Shown here one piece after another: positions 1 through 26,098 of a stretch of DNA of 64,000 nt (the first letter of the stretch is position 1; each line of letters begins with the position of its first letter). A program made the position numbers and the translations under genes. The DNA is from Pipra filicauda (Eukaryota; Chordata; Aves; Passeriformes; Pipridae): contig NW_024103441.1 of NCBI RefSeq assembly GCF_003945595.2, positions 620,001-684,000 of the forward strand. Reading direction: 5' to 3'. The notes beneath the pieces were generated by a model, which was given only the letters and a program-made list of their open reading frames with translations, was not told the origin of the DNA and did no database searches.

Positions 1-3000
1 CAGCAGCCCAGCCTCCCAAACCCCTCATGGATGGATTCATCCCGCTGGGCTGGGCTTGGGATGGCACTCTCATCATGCTCAGTGGGGCTGGGATGAGGGT
101 TTGATGGAGTAGCTGCAGGTCACAGCTGAAAGTAAAGTTCAGCTCTGCTAACAAACGCCCTCCTATGGATGCTACTCCCATCCCATCCCATCCCATCCCT
201 GCTCCAGGCCTGATGGAAGAGAGGCAGAGCCTGGCAGAACAGGGCCTGAGGGAAGATGGAGCACAGTTTGCTGTCTGAAGCATGAACCTGCCTGGCTGAT
301 GTGAGGGCACTGACAGGCAGAGAGGGTTTGGTGCAAAGGAAGGAAATGGAAGAATTAAATCCACAGAACTTCCCTGCTTTTGTTCTCCCTCCCGCCCCCG
401 CTCTTCTCCTTGGCCGCTCGCACTTCTTGCTGGATGTGTATGGCTTGATACTACCCAAGCAAGCTGGAAACAGGGTATATCAGCTGAAAGCAATTTACTT
501 TGAAATCCAGCTGCCAGATTTTCCTTCATTTGTTTACTTTTAAATGCTTTTTTAAAAGCCAAAGTACACAAGGCAGCCAAATTGCTGACATGTGTGCCGG
601 GCCGGTACCCCGCAAATGCTGCATTCTTTCATGTCCTCCTGGGCTCAAATCCACTCATGTTTATTTAAAATATGTAGAACACTTCAGCACTATTAAGGAC
701 CATGTTTTATAGTAAATGGAAAAAGATTTCCTCGCAGGCCGAAGGGAGAGGAAAAGAATCACTTCAATTCAGTTTTGTTCCGACAGCTCTTCGCCTGCCC
801 ACCAGGGCCCAGCCACCCACATCCCACCGACGGGCTCGGCCCAGCGCCAGGGCCTGGGAGCTGCTGGTGCTCTGGAAATGTTGGAGACAGGTGGACACGG
901 GACTCCAGCAGCACTGGTGGGGCTCAGCCTTTCTCCCCTCCCAGATCCATGGGGCAGTGGGCCTGCAATGAAAACAAAAACAAACACCGGGAGGGGGGGC
1001 TTGGAGTCATCGAGGCTCTCCACAGCTCCAGGGTCTTGATTTAAAACAGGATTTCACCTGAAAACATGGATGCTAAAGCTACAGGTGAGAGACCAACCTG
1101 TGTGACCCCCAGCTGCAAACCCCAGGGAAAAGCAGGAGAGGAGGTGGCAGGAACAGGTTGGCAGGAACACCAGGATGGAGCAGATCCATCCACAGCAGAA
1201 TGAGGCACTACAGGCCTATTCCAGATGACATGGAATGACACATCCTCTCAAAAGTAGGATGCAGATGGGAATGGATAGCAATACATATTTTCAGGTCAAT
1301 AACAGCTAAAAGGGAAGTAGATGTTCAAATTCAGGATTTTTAAGTGCATTGTTAATGTGGGTGTTTTGGGAGGGAACAAAGTGGAAGAGGCATTTTCAGC
1401 TAATGCTGCCTTTCCTCAAACCACCCCTCTGTGGCTGACACAAGCTGAATTCTGTGGGGTAAGGTAAGGATGCACATCAGAAAGGGAAAATGTCAATAAA
1501 CAGCAAATAAATCCTGCAGGCCCTTGTTGCTGTTCAAGCTGAAACAAACACAGAAGGGCAACACACAGAGAAAGGAGCAAGGAAGTGACATATTTTTAAT
1601 CAAATTATCTGCTATTAGCAACAGAGATGGACAGTGGCTCTATGAACATATTAGTATGCCTCTGACAGACCTTCCTGAAGGAAAACACCACTGATGCAGC
1701 CAGAATCACTCTGTTTGTTTCCTAACAAAGAACACAAGAAAGCAGAAACCTCCCCTGATTAATTACTGATCATTTAGAGAACGGCACATTCATGGTTTCA
1801 GCTGGACTAGCAAATCTTCAAGAGGATTCTTCCAGGGGAGTCCCAGACTCAGATTATGTCATGCCTGAACACAACCTCCCACAACAGGTTAGAAGAAACA
1901 ATGGCTCTGAGCAAGTGATGATGGAGAGCAGAGCAGGGTTTGCAAGGACTGAGTGCTACACACATTCTGGGGACTTTGGCTTCTGGAACCACCTCCCTGG
2001 CTCCCTGCACCATTCTCAGCCACCAAGGCAAAGAACAGCTCAAAGGGGAAGGCAGGGTGTGTCCTTATGATCTCTGAAAGGCAGGAGAGACCTGAGGAGT
2101 TCAGAATTGGGAAATATCCCTCCAAGACTGCTTAGAGGGACACCTCTCCTCTTCCATCCCTCAGCAAGGTCTCCAGGTGCCTCCCCAGTCAGAGAGCTGC
2201 CCACCAGCACACCCACAAAGGACAAGCTGGGCAGAATCTGCAGAGGAACATCCTTCAGACGTGCTGGGCTGAGTGGCAAGGGCAGGTGATGGCCACCTCT
2301 CTGCCCACCCACGCCCCATCCCCGTGTGTGGCTCCTGCTGCTCGCTCTGGGGAGGGAGAGCAGAGCTGGGCCTTGGGGCTGGGCCTGCCCTGGCCAGGCA
2401 GAGCTTCCCCCAAGACTCCTCAAAGGCCCTTCCCAAGGACAAAGACAGTAAACAAGCAGAGATCTGTGTTGGGTGGAACCATCCCATGGCAGAGGAGCCA
2501 GGGCAGACAGGGAAGTGACAATGCCCCAAGGCCACACAATGAGATAGTGACAGGCAGGAAAGGGAAGCTGGGTTGCCTGTCCCCCGGGCAGGGCTGTACC
2601 CTCCAGTCCCCCTGCTCTGCCCCGCTCTGTCCCCTCTGCAACACGCTGGTGTTAAGAGACAGAAAACAAACACACGACAGCCTGTAAAAATAAAGAGCCC
2701 TGCAACTGGTAGTAAAGACTCCAGCAGCTGTAGGGAGCCAAAGGCTTCTTGGAGGGGGTTGGATGGAAGTCGAGTTTCCCTCCCTGCCGGTATTGTATTT
2801 CTTTCCTCTGCCAAAATGTGCTTCCTGAGCCTTGGGCAGAGCTCTCCGTGGCTGACCCTCACCTTCCTCTGTTTAGCCTGGAGCTCAGGCTGGCCACGAG
2901 CGCCTGGGGCCGCGCCTGGGGCCGGGCAGAGCCTCCCGCTGCGTGCACATGGCCCGGGTCAGCCCCGCTGTCAGCGCCTTCCTGAGAGCCAGAGCCAAGT

Positions 3001-6000
3001 CGGGCCACACCTGAGCCCCCGTCCCGCAGGAGCGGCCGGGGAGAGCCGGGACACAGAGCCCAGAGAGAGCCACGGGTGAGACAGGAGGGGTGGCAGGGGC
3101 AGAGGGTTGTGCTGGTGGGATCCATCCAGCCCTTTTCTCCCGGGCAAAGATGTGTCGGGTTCCCTCTCGGCACAGCGGCACCCGGGAGGCAGCGACAACA
3201 AAGCAGAGGTCAGACAGTGCTCTAACCAGGGGGTAATTCTGGCTCCATTAAAATCCTCACTCCTGTTTGCCTGGAAGCAGAAGGCTGTGCTACTGCTTAA
3301 AAAGAGCTGAACCACCCTCAGGGTGACTCATAGCCCTTCACAGAGCTGCCATGCTGATTTTACAAATATTAGAGCAATGCCTCAGAGTCAGGGTTTTTGT
3401 ATGGTTTAACATATCAACTTAGGAGCAGACCCATTGCTCTTTTATGGAGCTCCCCTTCCCTGTATTTTATTTCCTTTCTTGGTGCCAGAATTGTAGCCAA
3501 AGCTGAGCTTAACAAAGCAACAGGCATGGCCATTCTTCCCAGCCCTCATTTACCCTGGTGAGAAGGGAGAAATTAATTTAAACCCTATCAGAACTGCAGA
3601 AGCTGTTTTGGCATTTTGTGCTGCAGAGCACAGCGTGAACCAAACGCTCCCCTGCACCACCTGCACTCACCAAGCCCAGCCAAGAGCACAGGAACTCGCA
3701 GGTTGGAATCCTTTTGTTCAGGCATCTGCAACAGACAAACGTGATCTCAGGTGTTTCTCAGAAAACCACAAACAGAAGCACAGGGTTATGTTATTAAGAC
3801 CATTCAGTGTGGTCGTGTCTGATCCTAACAAAGAGAAATAATGTGCTTTTGGTAAGCACAGGTAAATACTGCAATTAAGCAGCTCCCCATCCTTGCCTGT
3901 CCCACACTGCCTACACTGCCCCCCCCAGCTCAGAACCACTGTTCTCTGCAGCACCAGGCCCATCTCCTTTCTGGATTCAGAGAAGCAAATACAATGTACA
4001 CTGGGATTTCCCAACCACCTCCATCTACTTCAAGTCCACCTTAGCTTCCTCAAATCACATCAAATGTGATTGAGCTGATCAGAACGTTTTCAAACCATTT
4101 TTCTTCCTCTTCTCACTTCATACTCGAGAGTTTTTGTATGTAGGAAAAATCAACTTGCCACAATGTTCAAGTGAATTTTGTAGCAAAGACAAAAGATCTA
4201 ATCAAGCTTCTATATTGAAGTAGCCTTTGGATTTTCACGATGGCAAAAATCTTCCCACAGATGCCCAAAATCAGCTCAATGCAGCCACAAGAGGGAGTCT
4301 GAAATCTCCTGTTAATGCCCAGATGGATCCTGGCTTCTGAACTCTTCCAGTATAAGAGCACACAACAAGCTTCGAAAGGATTGTACCATCCTGAGCTCCA
4401 CATTTCTTCTCTAGCTTTACAGGAGTTTCCTTGCTCTGAAGGAAAAGGTTCTTTAAGATCATGAATCTCTGGTATAAAGATGCAGGTTTTTCTTTTCATA
4501 CGAATAGGGTGGGGAAACACCTCTAGAACCAGACTGCAATCAAAGGCAGGGGACAAGGAGTACATGAAGGGGTTTTGCCCTCACCAGTCTCAGTTTATAA
4601 ATACTTCAAAGGCTTGTCCCACCCAAAGTGACACCCAGAAGTGTATTTTACAGCAGGGGTGATAACATGCATAATTTGACATGCAACAGAATTGTGGAAC
4701 TTGCAGGGGAACTAAACAAAACCAATTCCTTCCCTGCACTTGCTCAGACCTATGGCTGTGAGCAGAGTGGGAGCTGCTGTGGGACTCATGGGTTTTCTTT
4801 GCTGGCAGTACCTTCTCCAGGGGTTTTTCCTTGAGATATGAGCAGAGTTGTTTGAGGTCAGGGCATGTCAAACTTCCAGATGTCTCAGAGGGACACTTTC
4901 TCCTCAGAAATGTGCTGCTGCACTAGAAAACACACACTCCCACCTTACTGAGATTAGAAATTACACTTGGTTTTCACTCCTCCCACCCATAATCTGAAAG
5001 AAAGGAGCGTGGTGGGGGCACTCTACCACGACCTTGGCTTCACGTTTTGTTAATTTGACACGTGATTAGAAGCTTTGGCAGAGCTGAGAGCCCTCAGCAA
5101 AACAAGTAACACTTCTCACAGCACCAGTGAAACATTTGTGTTGAATCTGTAGCGTCTGCTCTCCATCTGCCAAAAAATTGTCAAGACACATTCCTCAAAA
5201 ATACTTTTATGGTCTTTACTCCATCTTGACATCCACTTGTTCTAGTTTCCAAGAAAACATTACTGCTCCAAAGGGGCATCTATGTTTGGGGATTTTGAGC
5301 AGAAATAGCTCCATACAGGCTGCATCGAAAGCACCACTAAAAACCTCTGGCAACACTTTCCTTTTGTAGAGATTTAGCCAAGAGATAAAGACTAGAAGCG
5401 ATTATCTCAGCGAGGTTAATGAAGGAAGTGCTCACAGTGCAGCTGAATTCTACTTGACTTCATGACTTCATTGTCCTCCTCTGCTCATCTCTTTTGTACT
5501 TTCACCTGCCCAGTCCTGCTTCAAGCTGAAGAGGGGCTTTAGGCCAGCAGACAGTTAATTCTGACATTTAACAGTCAGTGCATCAGTGCTGGATCCCCCA
5601 CCTCTGACCCAGGAGGCTGTAGATTCAGCTGTCATAAAACAGATGAACAGTCTAAAACCTTTGAGGCTGCAGCATAAATCACTACTATTTTTTTTTTTTT
5701 TTGCTTACAGTATTAGCCAACTTAAGGGTGGGGTTCCTAACAGGCTGTCTAAAAAGCTTGCCCCCCTATTTATGCACACCCTTCTTTTCAGAAGCAATTT
5801 AACGGGGAAAAAAATACTCTTTAATTATGATTACAGGCTGACTACTGGAATGCCCACACCTGTTTATTCAAAAGCAAATGTTTAGCAGTGCAAGGTTCAT
5901 ACATTTTGTTGACAATAGTATATTATTAGTGAAACATGGTAAGTAATATCTAAAACCTCTTTCTGTGAGGCTGCCTAACTGTTGGAGTGGGTCAGCAACC

Positions 6001-7448
6001 AAAGATCTGATGGGATACGTGTTAACATCCCAGAACAATTTATCCTCTGCTCTGCCAAACCTCATCTCACTCACTCAGCTGAATGTAATTAGACCCCAAG
6101 CTTGTCCCGAGTTCAGTCTCTGCAGAGGGGTTATCTTTCCTCAGCAAGACGTGGCTGCTCTGAGACGCTGGCAGTGACCTGAGAGGAGAAACTGCAAAGG
6201 GGCAACACCATCCAGCAGATTTGGACAAGGAGCTGCTAAGACAGCCTGATATGTACATTAAAATGCAAACATGTATACACTTGGAGCACCTGCTTTGAGT
6301 TTCAGTCAACGCACCCCAGCAGAGAGTAGCAAGAACCCACGAGCCACACAGTGCAGGAGCTATTTTTAGATAAATGTTATACAATTTTCCCTCCAGCTCC
6401 ATGGATCAGAAACATATGCTGCAGCTACAGACCCATTACAGTTTAATCCTACCTCAAACAAGGAGATGTTAAATCTCCAGATCCCAGTAACACCAGGCTA
6501 CTCAAGGAGCAGGGCACTGTTCCGCTCTTTGCCGTGGCTCAGGTGACACAACCTGACCCAGAGCAAGTTAAACTGCACGTGGCTTTGGGAAAACAAGTTC
6601 ACTGGATTTTTTCTGACCTTGTAATAATGTTTTTGCTATTGGGTAGAGGCGAATGAGAGACTAGATCCAATTTCTACGAAACATATCACTTTCAGATATC
6701 ACAGAAAAGATGTATTTTAAAAAGCTGATTGACTCCTCTATCAAAAAGAACATCATAATGGAACAACAGGAAGGATCTGCCCCAAACCCCTCAAGTCAGA
6801 GCCTTCAGTCAAGACAGAATACAAGCCACTTTCTTACAGGGAATCTGTGTCTGCTTCGTGGGACACAAGATCCTTTAGAAGGAAATTTTTCCTTCAAGGT
6901 GCTGAAAACAGAGTGTGATTTTTACAGTGTAGCAGCCTGGGTTGCCCTGGTAAAAAATAAAAGGTATGGAAGCCACTGACCTTGCTGCATGAGGAACGAG
7001 CAGCTGGCAAGTACAACAAGGATCTCTACGTCAGAAACAGCACTGACCTCATCCGACTAAACACGTGCTCCAAGACTGATTTCGGGTCAAATCCCTGCAG
7101 GAGTCCCTTGGCAAAATGCACAATTATCAGGTGCAGGACTAAAGGAAGACATTAACGACTTGTTTGTTCCCAGAGTTTCCTTGATGCAAGTGGCAATGTT
7201 CTCAGTAGGTAAATGAAGTCTCACACCAGTTTGTGATTGATGGGGACAGCAGTCAAAGACCTGGGCTACATCTGCACACGTCATGGACAAACCTGTGTCA
7301 CCACCAGCCCGCTGGCGTGACTGGTGCTCAGAGGGTCCCAGGGGCTGTGTGACTGCAGAGCCCTGTGCAAACAGGGAAATGCATTGTTCTCGTTGCTGTG
7401 AAGGTGAGTTTAAAGAACTCTGCTCAGCCACGTGATGGTTTGGGGCTC
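1..7448. other. Intergenic or intronic DNA downstream of NDUFA8; no gene recognised
   Basis: No open reading frame here gives a recognisable protein. GC-rich patches near 2300-3100 carry long but unconvincing frames on both strands. By conserved order the next gene should be TTLL11 on the minus strand, its 5' end facing NDUFA8, so this could be TTLL11 upstream or intronic DNA. I did not identify a TTLL11 exon; a short one could have been missed. There is a short (TCCCA)n array near 176 and a T run near 5688. I saw no CR1 copy. Confidence 0.6.
176..199. repeat. (TCCCA)n microsatellite
   Basis: About five tandem copies of TCCCA. No function is implied. Confidence 0.85.
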
Positions 7449-7454
7449 TTTAAT
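7449..7454 (-). terminator. NDUFA8: Candidate poly(A) signal of NDUFA8
   Basis: TTTAAT on the plus strand reads ATTAAA on the minus strand, about 80 nt after the NDUFA8 stop. ATTAAA is the commonest variant poly(A) signal. It implies a short 3' UTR. It is unverified, and a more distal signal could be used. Confidence 0.45.
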
Positions 7455-7534
7455 CATTACTTATACCCAACGCACACCGGACAATTTACACGCGCAGCAA
7501 CACATCTCTGCACCTGAGTCACAGCCTGCCCACT

Positions 7535-7672
7535 TCACCAGGACCAGAAAAAGAACCTGCTGCCAAAGCGAGAAGGCTTCAGCTCCCCTTCAATGGGTGG
7601 GTTTGGCTCTGGTCTGGGTCTAGAGTGATAGGGATTCTCAGGCAAAGGACGGTCTGTCTTCACCTTCGTAAC
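7535..7672 (-). CDS. NDUFA8: NDUFA8 coding exon 4 with stop
   Basis: After TTTGCAG it reads [18 protein letters not shown] and ends [10 protein letters not shown] with TGA at 7535-7537. The family C-terminus is complete. Confidence 0.95.
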   Translation of the reverse strand, partial: VTKVKTDRPLPENPYHSRPRPEPNPPIEGELKPSRFGSRFFFWSW

Positions 7673-9885
7673 CTGCAAAGGAAAACAAAGGAATGAGACA
7701 ACTTCCCACAGCATTTACCAGAAAAGTCACACTGAGTCAGAACTTAAAGAAGAACTACCAAGAAGTACCAAACAACACTAAGGACACATTGTTCAGCTGA
7801 TTAGAGCTCCTGAGCACTTTTAAAAAAAGTGAGGGGAGGGGCACTTCACTCAAAACTACTGAGCAGCTCCACATGAGTGTGAGCTTCACTCCTGAAGGAA
7901 GAGTCTCTACACCAGGAAAAGCAAAAAGCAAGAGTGTCACTGTCTAAAAAAAGCACAAATCTTCTAGGAAAGCAACCCAGGAAAATGCTGACAGAGTCTG
8001 GACTCTATTAGGCCACAAACTTCCAGTGTTGAGTTGAGGAATCACCATCTGGCCAGGAGACGTTGGAGACCTGGTCTGGACAAGATGTCCATACGGAGGG
8101 AGAGAAGGATCTGACTATGAGACCAAAGAGGTATGAAGTTACCTTGGAGAGCTCTCCCAGATCAGGTCTCACCCAGCCCAGCTTGTCCAGCACACAGTTG
8201 TCAAAGGCTGCCTGTTGCTTCCTGCACCGCCGCAGCTCCAGCAGGTTGGTGTAGTCGATGCACGTCCAGTACTCGGTGAAGGGCTCTGCACAGTGGGTCT
8301 TGATCTTCCTGTGAGGGGGCACACACAGAAAACCCTCAGCACCTGTCACAGTTTTAATGCTCTTCTCTCTTACTCACTCAAACCTCAACTTGTGGTAAAG
8401 TGTTTCTGCAGTTCTGAGTTCTCGGGAACATTTAAATCTTCAGAGAAGTCAGTACTTGAAGTATTTAACAGAACTTGGCACAAATACCTGTAAAATTCCT
8501 ACCACTGTAGCTACAGCTAGTGGTAGCAATAACTTTAATGATATGTGGAGGGTATTCTGGCTGGGCAGATGTTCACAGCTCCTCCACAGGAGATCCTTGT
8601 TTTGCCAAACAACTCACTCACATTATACAATGCTCTAATGCTTCCAAATTATTTTGATATCTCAAGCTCAAGAAGCCATGCTTAGAACAGAGGTTTCTGA
8701 TTACCAGCTGTTAGACTTGAGGTGGACACGCTTTGAGCTAATTAAATGAGGTCCTTTACTAGCAATACTGGCCCTGGGTCTATATTTTTGGTGCATCTCC
8801 TTAAGATTTCACAGTATTTCACCTGTGGAACAGGGAGGATAAACAACACAAGGTTCAGGTTGGATTCCTGGCTTTCATAACATGGCTGAAAGGTGCAGCA
8901 GCAGCAACCTCCCACCACTGCCCTGGGATCCCAACAAAAACCCAGACCACCTGCTCTGGAACAGAAGCCACAGGGCTTCACGTGAAAGGATAAAGTCATG
9001 TATAAATAAGCAAGACAAAACAAGTGGCCTCTATCCCCTGGAGTTAAAGTTTAAGAAGCAAAAATAAAGGCTTTGAAGGCTGTGATAGTGCTGGCACTTT
9101 TAATTAGAATCACAGAATGGTTTGGGTTGGAAGGGACCTTAGAGACCATCCAGTCCCACCCCTGCCATGAGCAGGGACACTTTCCAGTAGCCCAGGTTGC
9201 TCCAAGCCCCGTCCAACCTGGCCTGGGACACTTCCAGGGATGGGGCAGCCACAGCTTCTCTGGGCAACCTGTGCCAGGGCCTCCCCACCCTCACAGGGAG
9301 GAATTCCTTCCCAATATCCCAACTAACCCTGCCTTCTGGCAGTGGGAAGCCACTCCCCCTTGTCCTGTCACTAGTACCCCTTGTCACAAGTACCCCTCCA
9401 GCTCTCCTGGAGCCCCTTCAGGCAGCGAAACGCTGCACTAGGGTCACCCTAGAGCCCTCTCTTCTCCAGGTGAACACCCCCAGCTCTCCCAGCCTGTCTC
9501 AGAGCAGAGGGGCTCCAATACCGCAGCCGGACCAGGCAGGTCCCGCAGCCCCGGCCCCGCCAGGCCCGTGTGCCCCGGCGCGTCCCCGCTCACCTGAAGA
9601 AGTCGAGGGCGCACTGGTTGACCTGCCGTCCCTCCTTGAGGCACCTGCGCGGGTCCTTCTCCTCCCAGCGGCACAGCATGAACTCCTTGTTGGGCCGGTC
9701 GCACTGCGAGCCGTAGTGGTGCGCCGCGGCCTTCAGCACGGCCGAGCTCACCGCCACCTGCGGCGGGGGCAGAGCGGCCGTGAGGGGTGGAGTGAAGCAA
9801 AGGGAGAGCAGGGCGGGGAAGGGACCGCACTCACCTCCTGCACATCGAGCTCCTCCAGCGAGGGCACCTGGACGACCCCGGGCAT
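7535..9885 (-). CDS. NDUFA8: NDUFA8, mitochondrial complex I accessory subunit (four coding exons)
   Basis: Accessory subunit of NADH:ubiquinone oxidoreductase (PGIV/19 kDa family), held on the intermembrane-space side of the complex by disulfides. Coding exons on the minus strand are 9835-9885, 9594-9757, 8143-8308 and 7535-7672. They sum to 519 nt, 172 aa plus stop, equal to the mammalian length. Four CX9C motifs are intact, with cysteines at residues 36/46, 56/66, 78/88 and 100/110, the twin-CHCH arrangement of MIA40 substrates. All introns are GT-AG and phases agree. The start ATG at 9885 sits in GCCGCCATG and begins [13 protein letters not shown], matching the family N-terminus. The C-terminus ends FFFWSW rather than FYFWTK as I recall it in human. 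A CR1 tail lies in intron 2. The gene shares a 149-bp promoter interval with divergent MORN5. Confidence 0.97.
8143..8308 (-). CDS. NDUFA8: NDUFA8 coding exon 3
   Basis: Encodes [16 protein letters not shown] and the last two CX9C motifs (C78/C88 and C100/C110), ending GELSK before GTAACT. The acceptor is CACAG. Confidence 0.96.
9104..9520 (-). mobile_element. CR1 LINE 3' fragment (5'-truncated)
   Basis: The plus strand reads AGAATCACAGAATGGTTTGG at 9105 and continues through the usual inverted CR1 tail: 'GGGCAACCTGTGCCAGG' and 'CTTCTCCAGGTGAACA', ending near GAGGGGCTCCA. This is the reverse complement of the avian CR1 3' end, so the element points along the minus strand, in sense with NDUFA8, inside intron 2. 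Only about 415 bp of tail is present and no reverse transcriptase domain remains. It is the only clear interspersed repeat I found in the window. Confidence 0.93.
9594..9757 (-). CDS. NDUFA8: NDUFA8 coding exon 2
   Basis: Begins [16 protein letters not shown] after CCGCAG and ends FFR(AG) before GTGAGC. It encodes the first two CX9C motifs (C36/C46 and C56/C66). The exon ends in phase 2. Confidence 0.96.
9835..9885 (-). CDS. NDUFA8: NDUFA8 coding exon 1
   Basis: Seventeen codons, [17 protein letters not shown], ending GAG before a GTGAGTG donor. The exon ends in phase 0. Confidence 0.95.
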
Positions 9886-9923
9886 GGCGGCTCTCCTTGA
9901 GCGCCCTCAGCGCCCGCCCGCAC

Positions 9924-9935
9924 CGCGCATGCGCC
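9924..9935. promoter_or_regulatory. NRF-1-like palindromic site
   Basis: CGCGCATGCGCC closely matches the palindromic NRF-1 consensus YGCGCAYGCGCR. It lies about 39 bp upstream of the NDUFA8 start codon. NRF-1 is a known activator of nuclear genes for respiratory-chain subunits, so the site fits NDUFA8. Occupancy is inferred. Confidence 0.6.
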
Positions 9936-9998
9936 GCGCGGGGGCGGGGCCTCGAGAGGGCGGGGCCTCGCGGGGGGCGGGGCCTTGGCGGCGGGACC

Positions 9999-10012
9999 GT
10001 TGCCGTGGTGAC
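9999..10012 (+). promoter_or_regulatory. RFX X-box-like motif upstream of MORN5
   Basis: GTTGCCGTGGTGAC consists of two imperfect inverted half-sites, GTTGCC and GGTGAC, spaced by 2 bp. It differs from the ideal X-box GTTGCCATGGTAAC at two positions. It ends 22 bp before the MORN5 start codon. RFX factors drive ciliary and sperm-axoneme genes, which fits the MORN5 family. Binding is inferred. Confidence 0.55.
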
Positions 10013-10034
10013 GGGACGCGCCGCCGGGGCCGCC

Positions 10035-23768
<13,734 letters not shown>

Positions 23769-23820
23769 ACCAGACCTTGCTAGACAATAATATTCCAGCA
23801 AAGCAGGTAATCTGAGTCAC

Positions 23821-23826
23821 AATAAA
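23821..23826 (+). terminator. MORN5: Candidate poly(A) signal of MORN5
   Basis: AATAAA lies 53 nt after the MORN5 stop codon on the same strand. It is the first canonical signal downstream and implies a very short 3' UTR. Confidence 0.6.
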
Positions 23827-24417
23827 TGCAATTTGTCCTCGTGGATTTGTCTTACCCTTTCCCTCGACAGGAATATAATCTTTCTGTCATCTCTGTCAGC
23901 ACAAACAAAAATGGAAATAATCATTTAATCAGTCATGCTGAGCAAAAGCCATGGAAAAAAAGCCGACTGTACTCACAATAATATTCCTGAGAGGTGTGCA
24001 GTGTAGTATGTATAAACATTATTAAGCCTGAAAACAATTTGTTAAAAGGAGTGCCTCAGATTCGGTGTTGAAGTCATTCAAATCCATCTTAATCAACATT
24101 ATTTTCCCAGATTTTAGTTAGCTGTCCTGGTGAATTCCTTTCCTCTCTTTTTGCTCAGTACTTTGATATTGATTGATCATTGTAATAATGTACACCAGAG
24201 GTATTCTTTAATGACTGGTTTGCTAACTAGGAAATTATATCCATTTACTACGAACGTTTGTTGAACTCTCCTGAAGCCAGAGTTTAACAAAATAATAAAA
24301 GAGGAAAACTGGGTGGGTTGCTGCTTGATTAGTAAGCCAGAAAGTATTTAAAAATAAAATAAAATGGAATTACATCATTTTCTGGATGTAAGTGCCAGCA
24401 CTTCTACTTGCATTAAC

Positions 24418-24427
24418 TTTATTTATT
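24418..24427 (-). terminator. LHX6: Candidate poly(A) signal of LHX6
   Basis: The minus strand reads AATAAATAAA, two overlapping canonical signals, in an A/T-rich setting. It would give a 3' UTR of about 3.6 kb. A nearer site could be used instead; transcript ends would decide. Confidence 0.4.
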
Positions 24428-26098
24428 ACACAAATAAGACATTTACAAAGCACAACATTAAAAGTATGTAACAAAACAGACATTGGTTTTACAAAAAAGT
24501 GCTTACAATTTAGTTTTACTTTTTTAAAATAAATATTAGTCTTGACTGTCCACTCATTCAGAGAAAAAATTTTTTAACCATTGTAGCCAAGACATGCAGA
24601 ATTGCAACATGCTACAACAAAATGATTGGCAGATGAAATAAAACTGGTGTTTAGTTGGCATTTATCCTACAGATAAATCACTGATAGTAGTGCAGGATTG
24701 GTTCCCACTCCCATCCCAACGAGTGAGTTGTGTAAGCACCTTTAGCTCAGGCATTGGGGTTAACCAGCATGAGCCAAAAAAAAAATCACTGGTGATAAAA
24801 CCTTAAACCATTCCACCTTCAGAGCCGAGCCGTATTAGTTACCTTATTAAACTGGAGTGAAGAGCCTTTCACTGGCTGTCCTCAGTGGGTTCTGTCTGCA
24901 AAAGGCTTTGTAAATAGCAACTGGAAAAGTTTAGTGCGTGGAGTCTGCATTGCTGCACCAGAACCCATCTGGCAATTACTGAATAAACTAAGAAAATGAG
25001 AATGACTTTAATTTTATTTTTTTTTTAATCCACAGACAGGAGATGAATGCAAATGACCTGAGATAAGGTTTGGTTCAGTGGCAACAGTCAGTGTGAAATA
25101 TGTTGTGAAACAATGTATTGAATAAATTAGAAGATTTCTTACATTCTTGGTACAGTTGAGTATTTTCCATACACATAATTAGCTCTAAAACTGCACAAGC
25201 TGAATTGCTTCCAGTTTTTGCAAACAATTTGGGCTTAATATAAACAGAGCCTGATTTCTGAATTAGCAAAGCTGCTCCTGGCTACTTATGGGGGGAAGTG
25301 CCCCGAGCACAGTCTGTAGTGAGCCCACGTCCCTGGAGAGAAACACCTACACCCCCTCAGCCCCTGCCTTGCGCTCCGGCCCTGCCGTGGGATCGGTGAC
25401 AAACCCTGGGTTATACAGTACATTTCACAAGTGGGGTTTCTTTTGATCAAGTTGGTATTTAGCAGATACATATTTCATAGTTTTCCTTTCATTGCACCAC
25501 CGAGACAGAAGAGAAACACATCGAACCCTCTTCTCCCTCCACAAAACAGTTGTGGAAATCTCAAGGACTGTGGGATGTCAGGGCAAGTTACAGCCTGAAG
25601 TCTCTCCTTCAGTCTTAAATGAAATAACGGCACTAATTCCACAACTAAATGGTCATTAGGATGCGTGAGCACAAATGGAGAACAAAGTCGGCCCCGGTGA
25701 CCCCCCCTGACCCCCACCAGCATCTCAAGGCTGTTGCACATGAACCCAGCAACCACCTTAACCTGTGATCACAAACACTCACCAAGAGCCAACGAAGGGA
25801 ACACCAGTCCTTCACTCACTGCTACGGGCAAGGACAAAAATTGCTGTGACTGGTGACTGTCCCCTCCCCGAGGGGACACCTCTGCAGTGCTGCTTCCAGT
25901 CAGGGCAGGCGTGTGGCAGTGCCCTGTCACTGGGGATGTCACACGCTGGGAATGGTCGCTCGCACGTCAGGAGGTGACAATAATATTTTCTAGACTTAAT
26001 TCCCTCTCTGCTTTCAAAACTTGGGGATAGAGCTGCTGGCTGCAATTAGACAGATACTGGCCTAACTGTCCGAGGTAGTACCATCACTCTCTCTCAAT

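Noticed and set aside
2161..2862. 233-codon minus-strand frame in the left flank
   Set aside because: Ser/Leu/Cys/Pro-rich composition, no recognisable domain, and overlapping open frames on the other strand. It looks like chance in GC-rich DNA.
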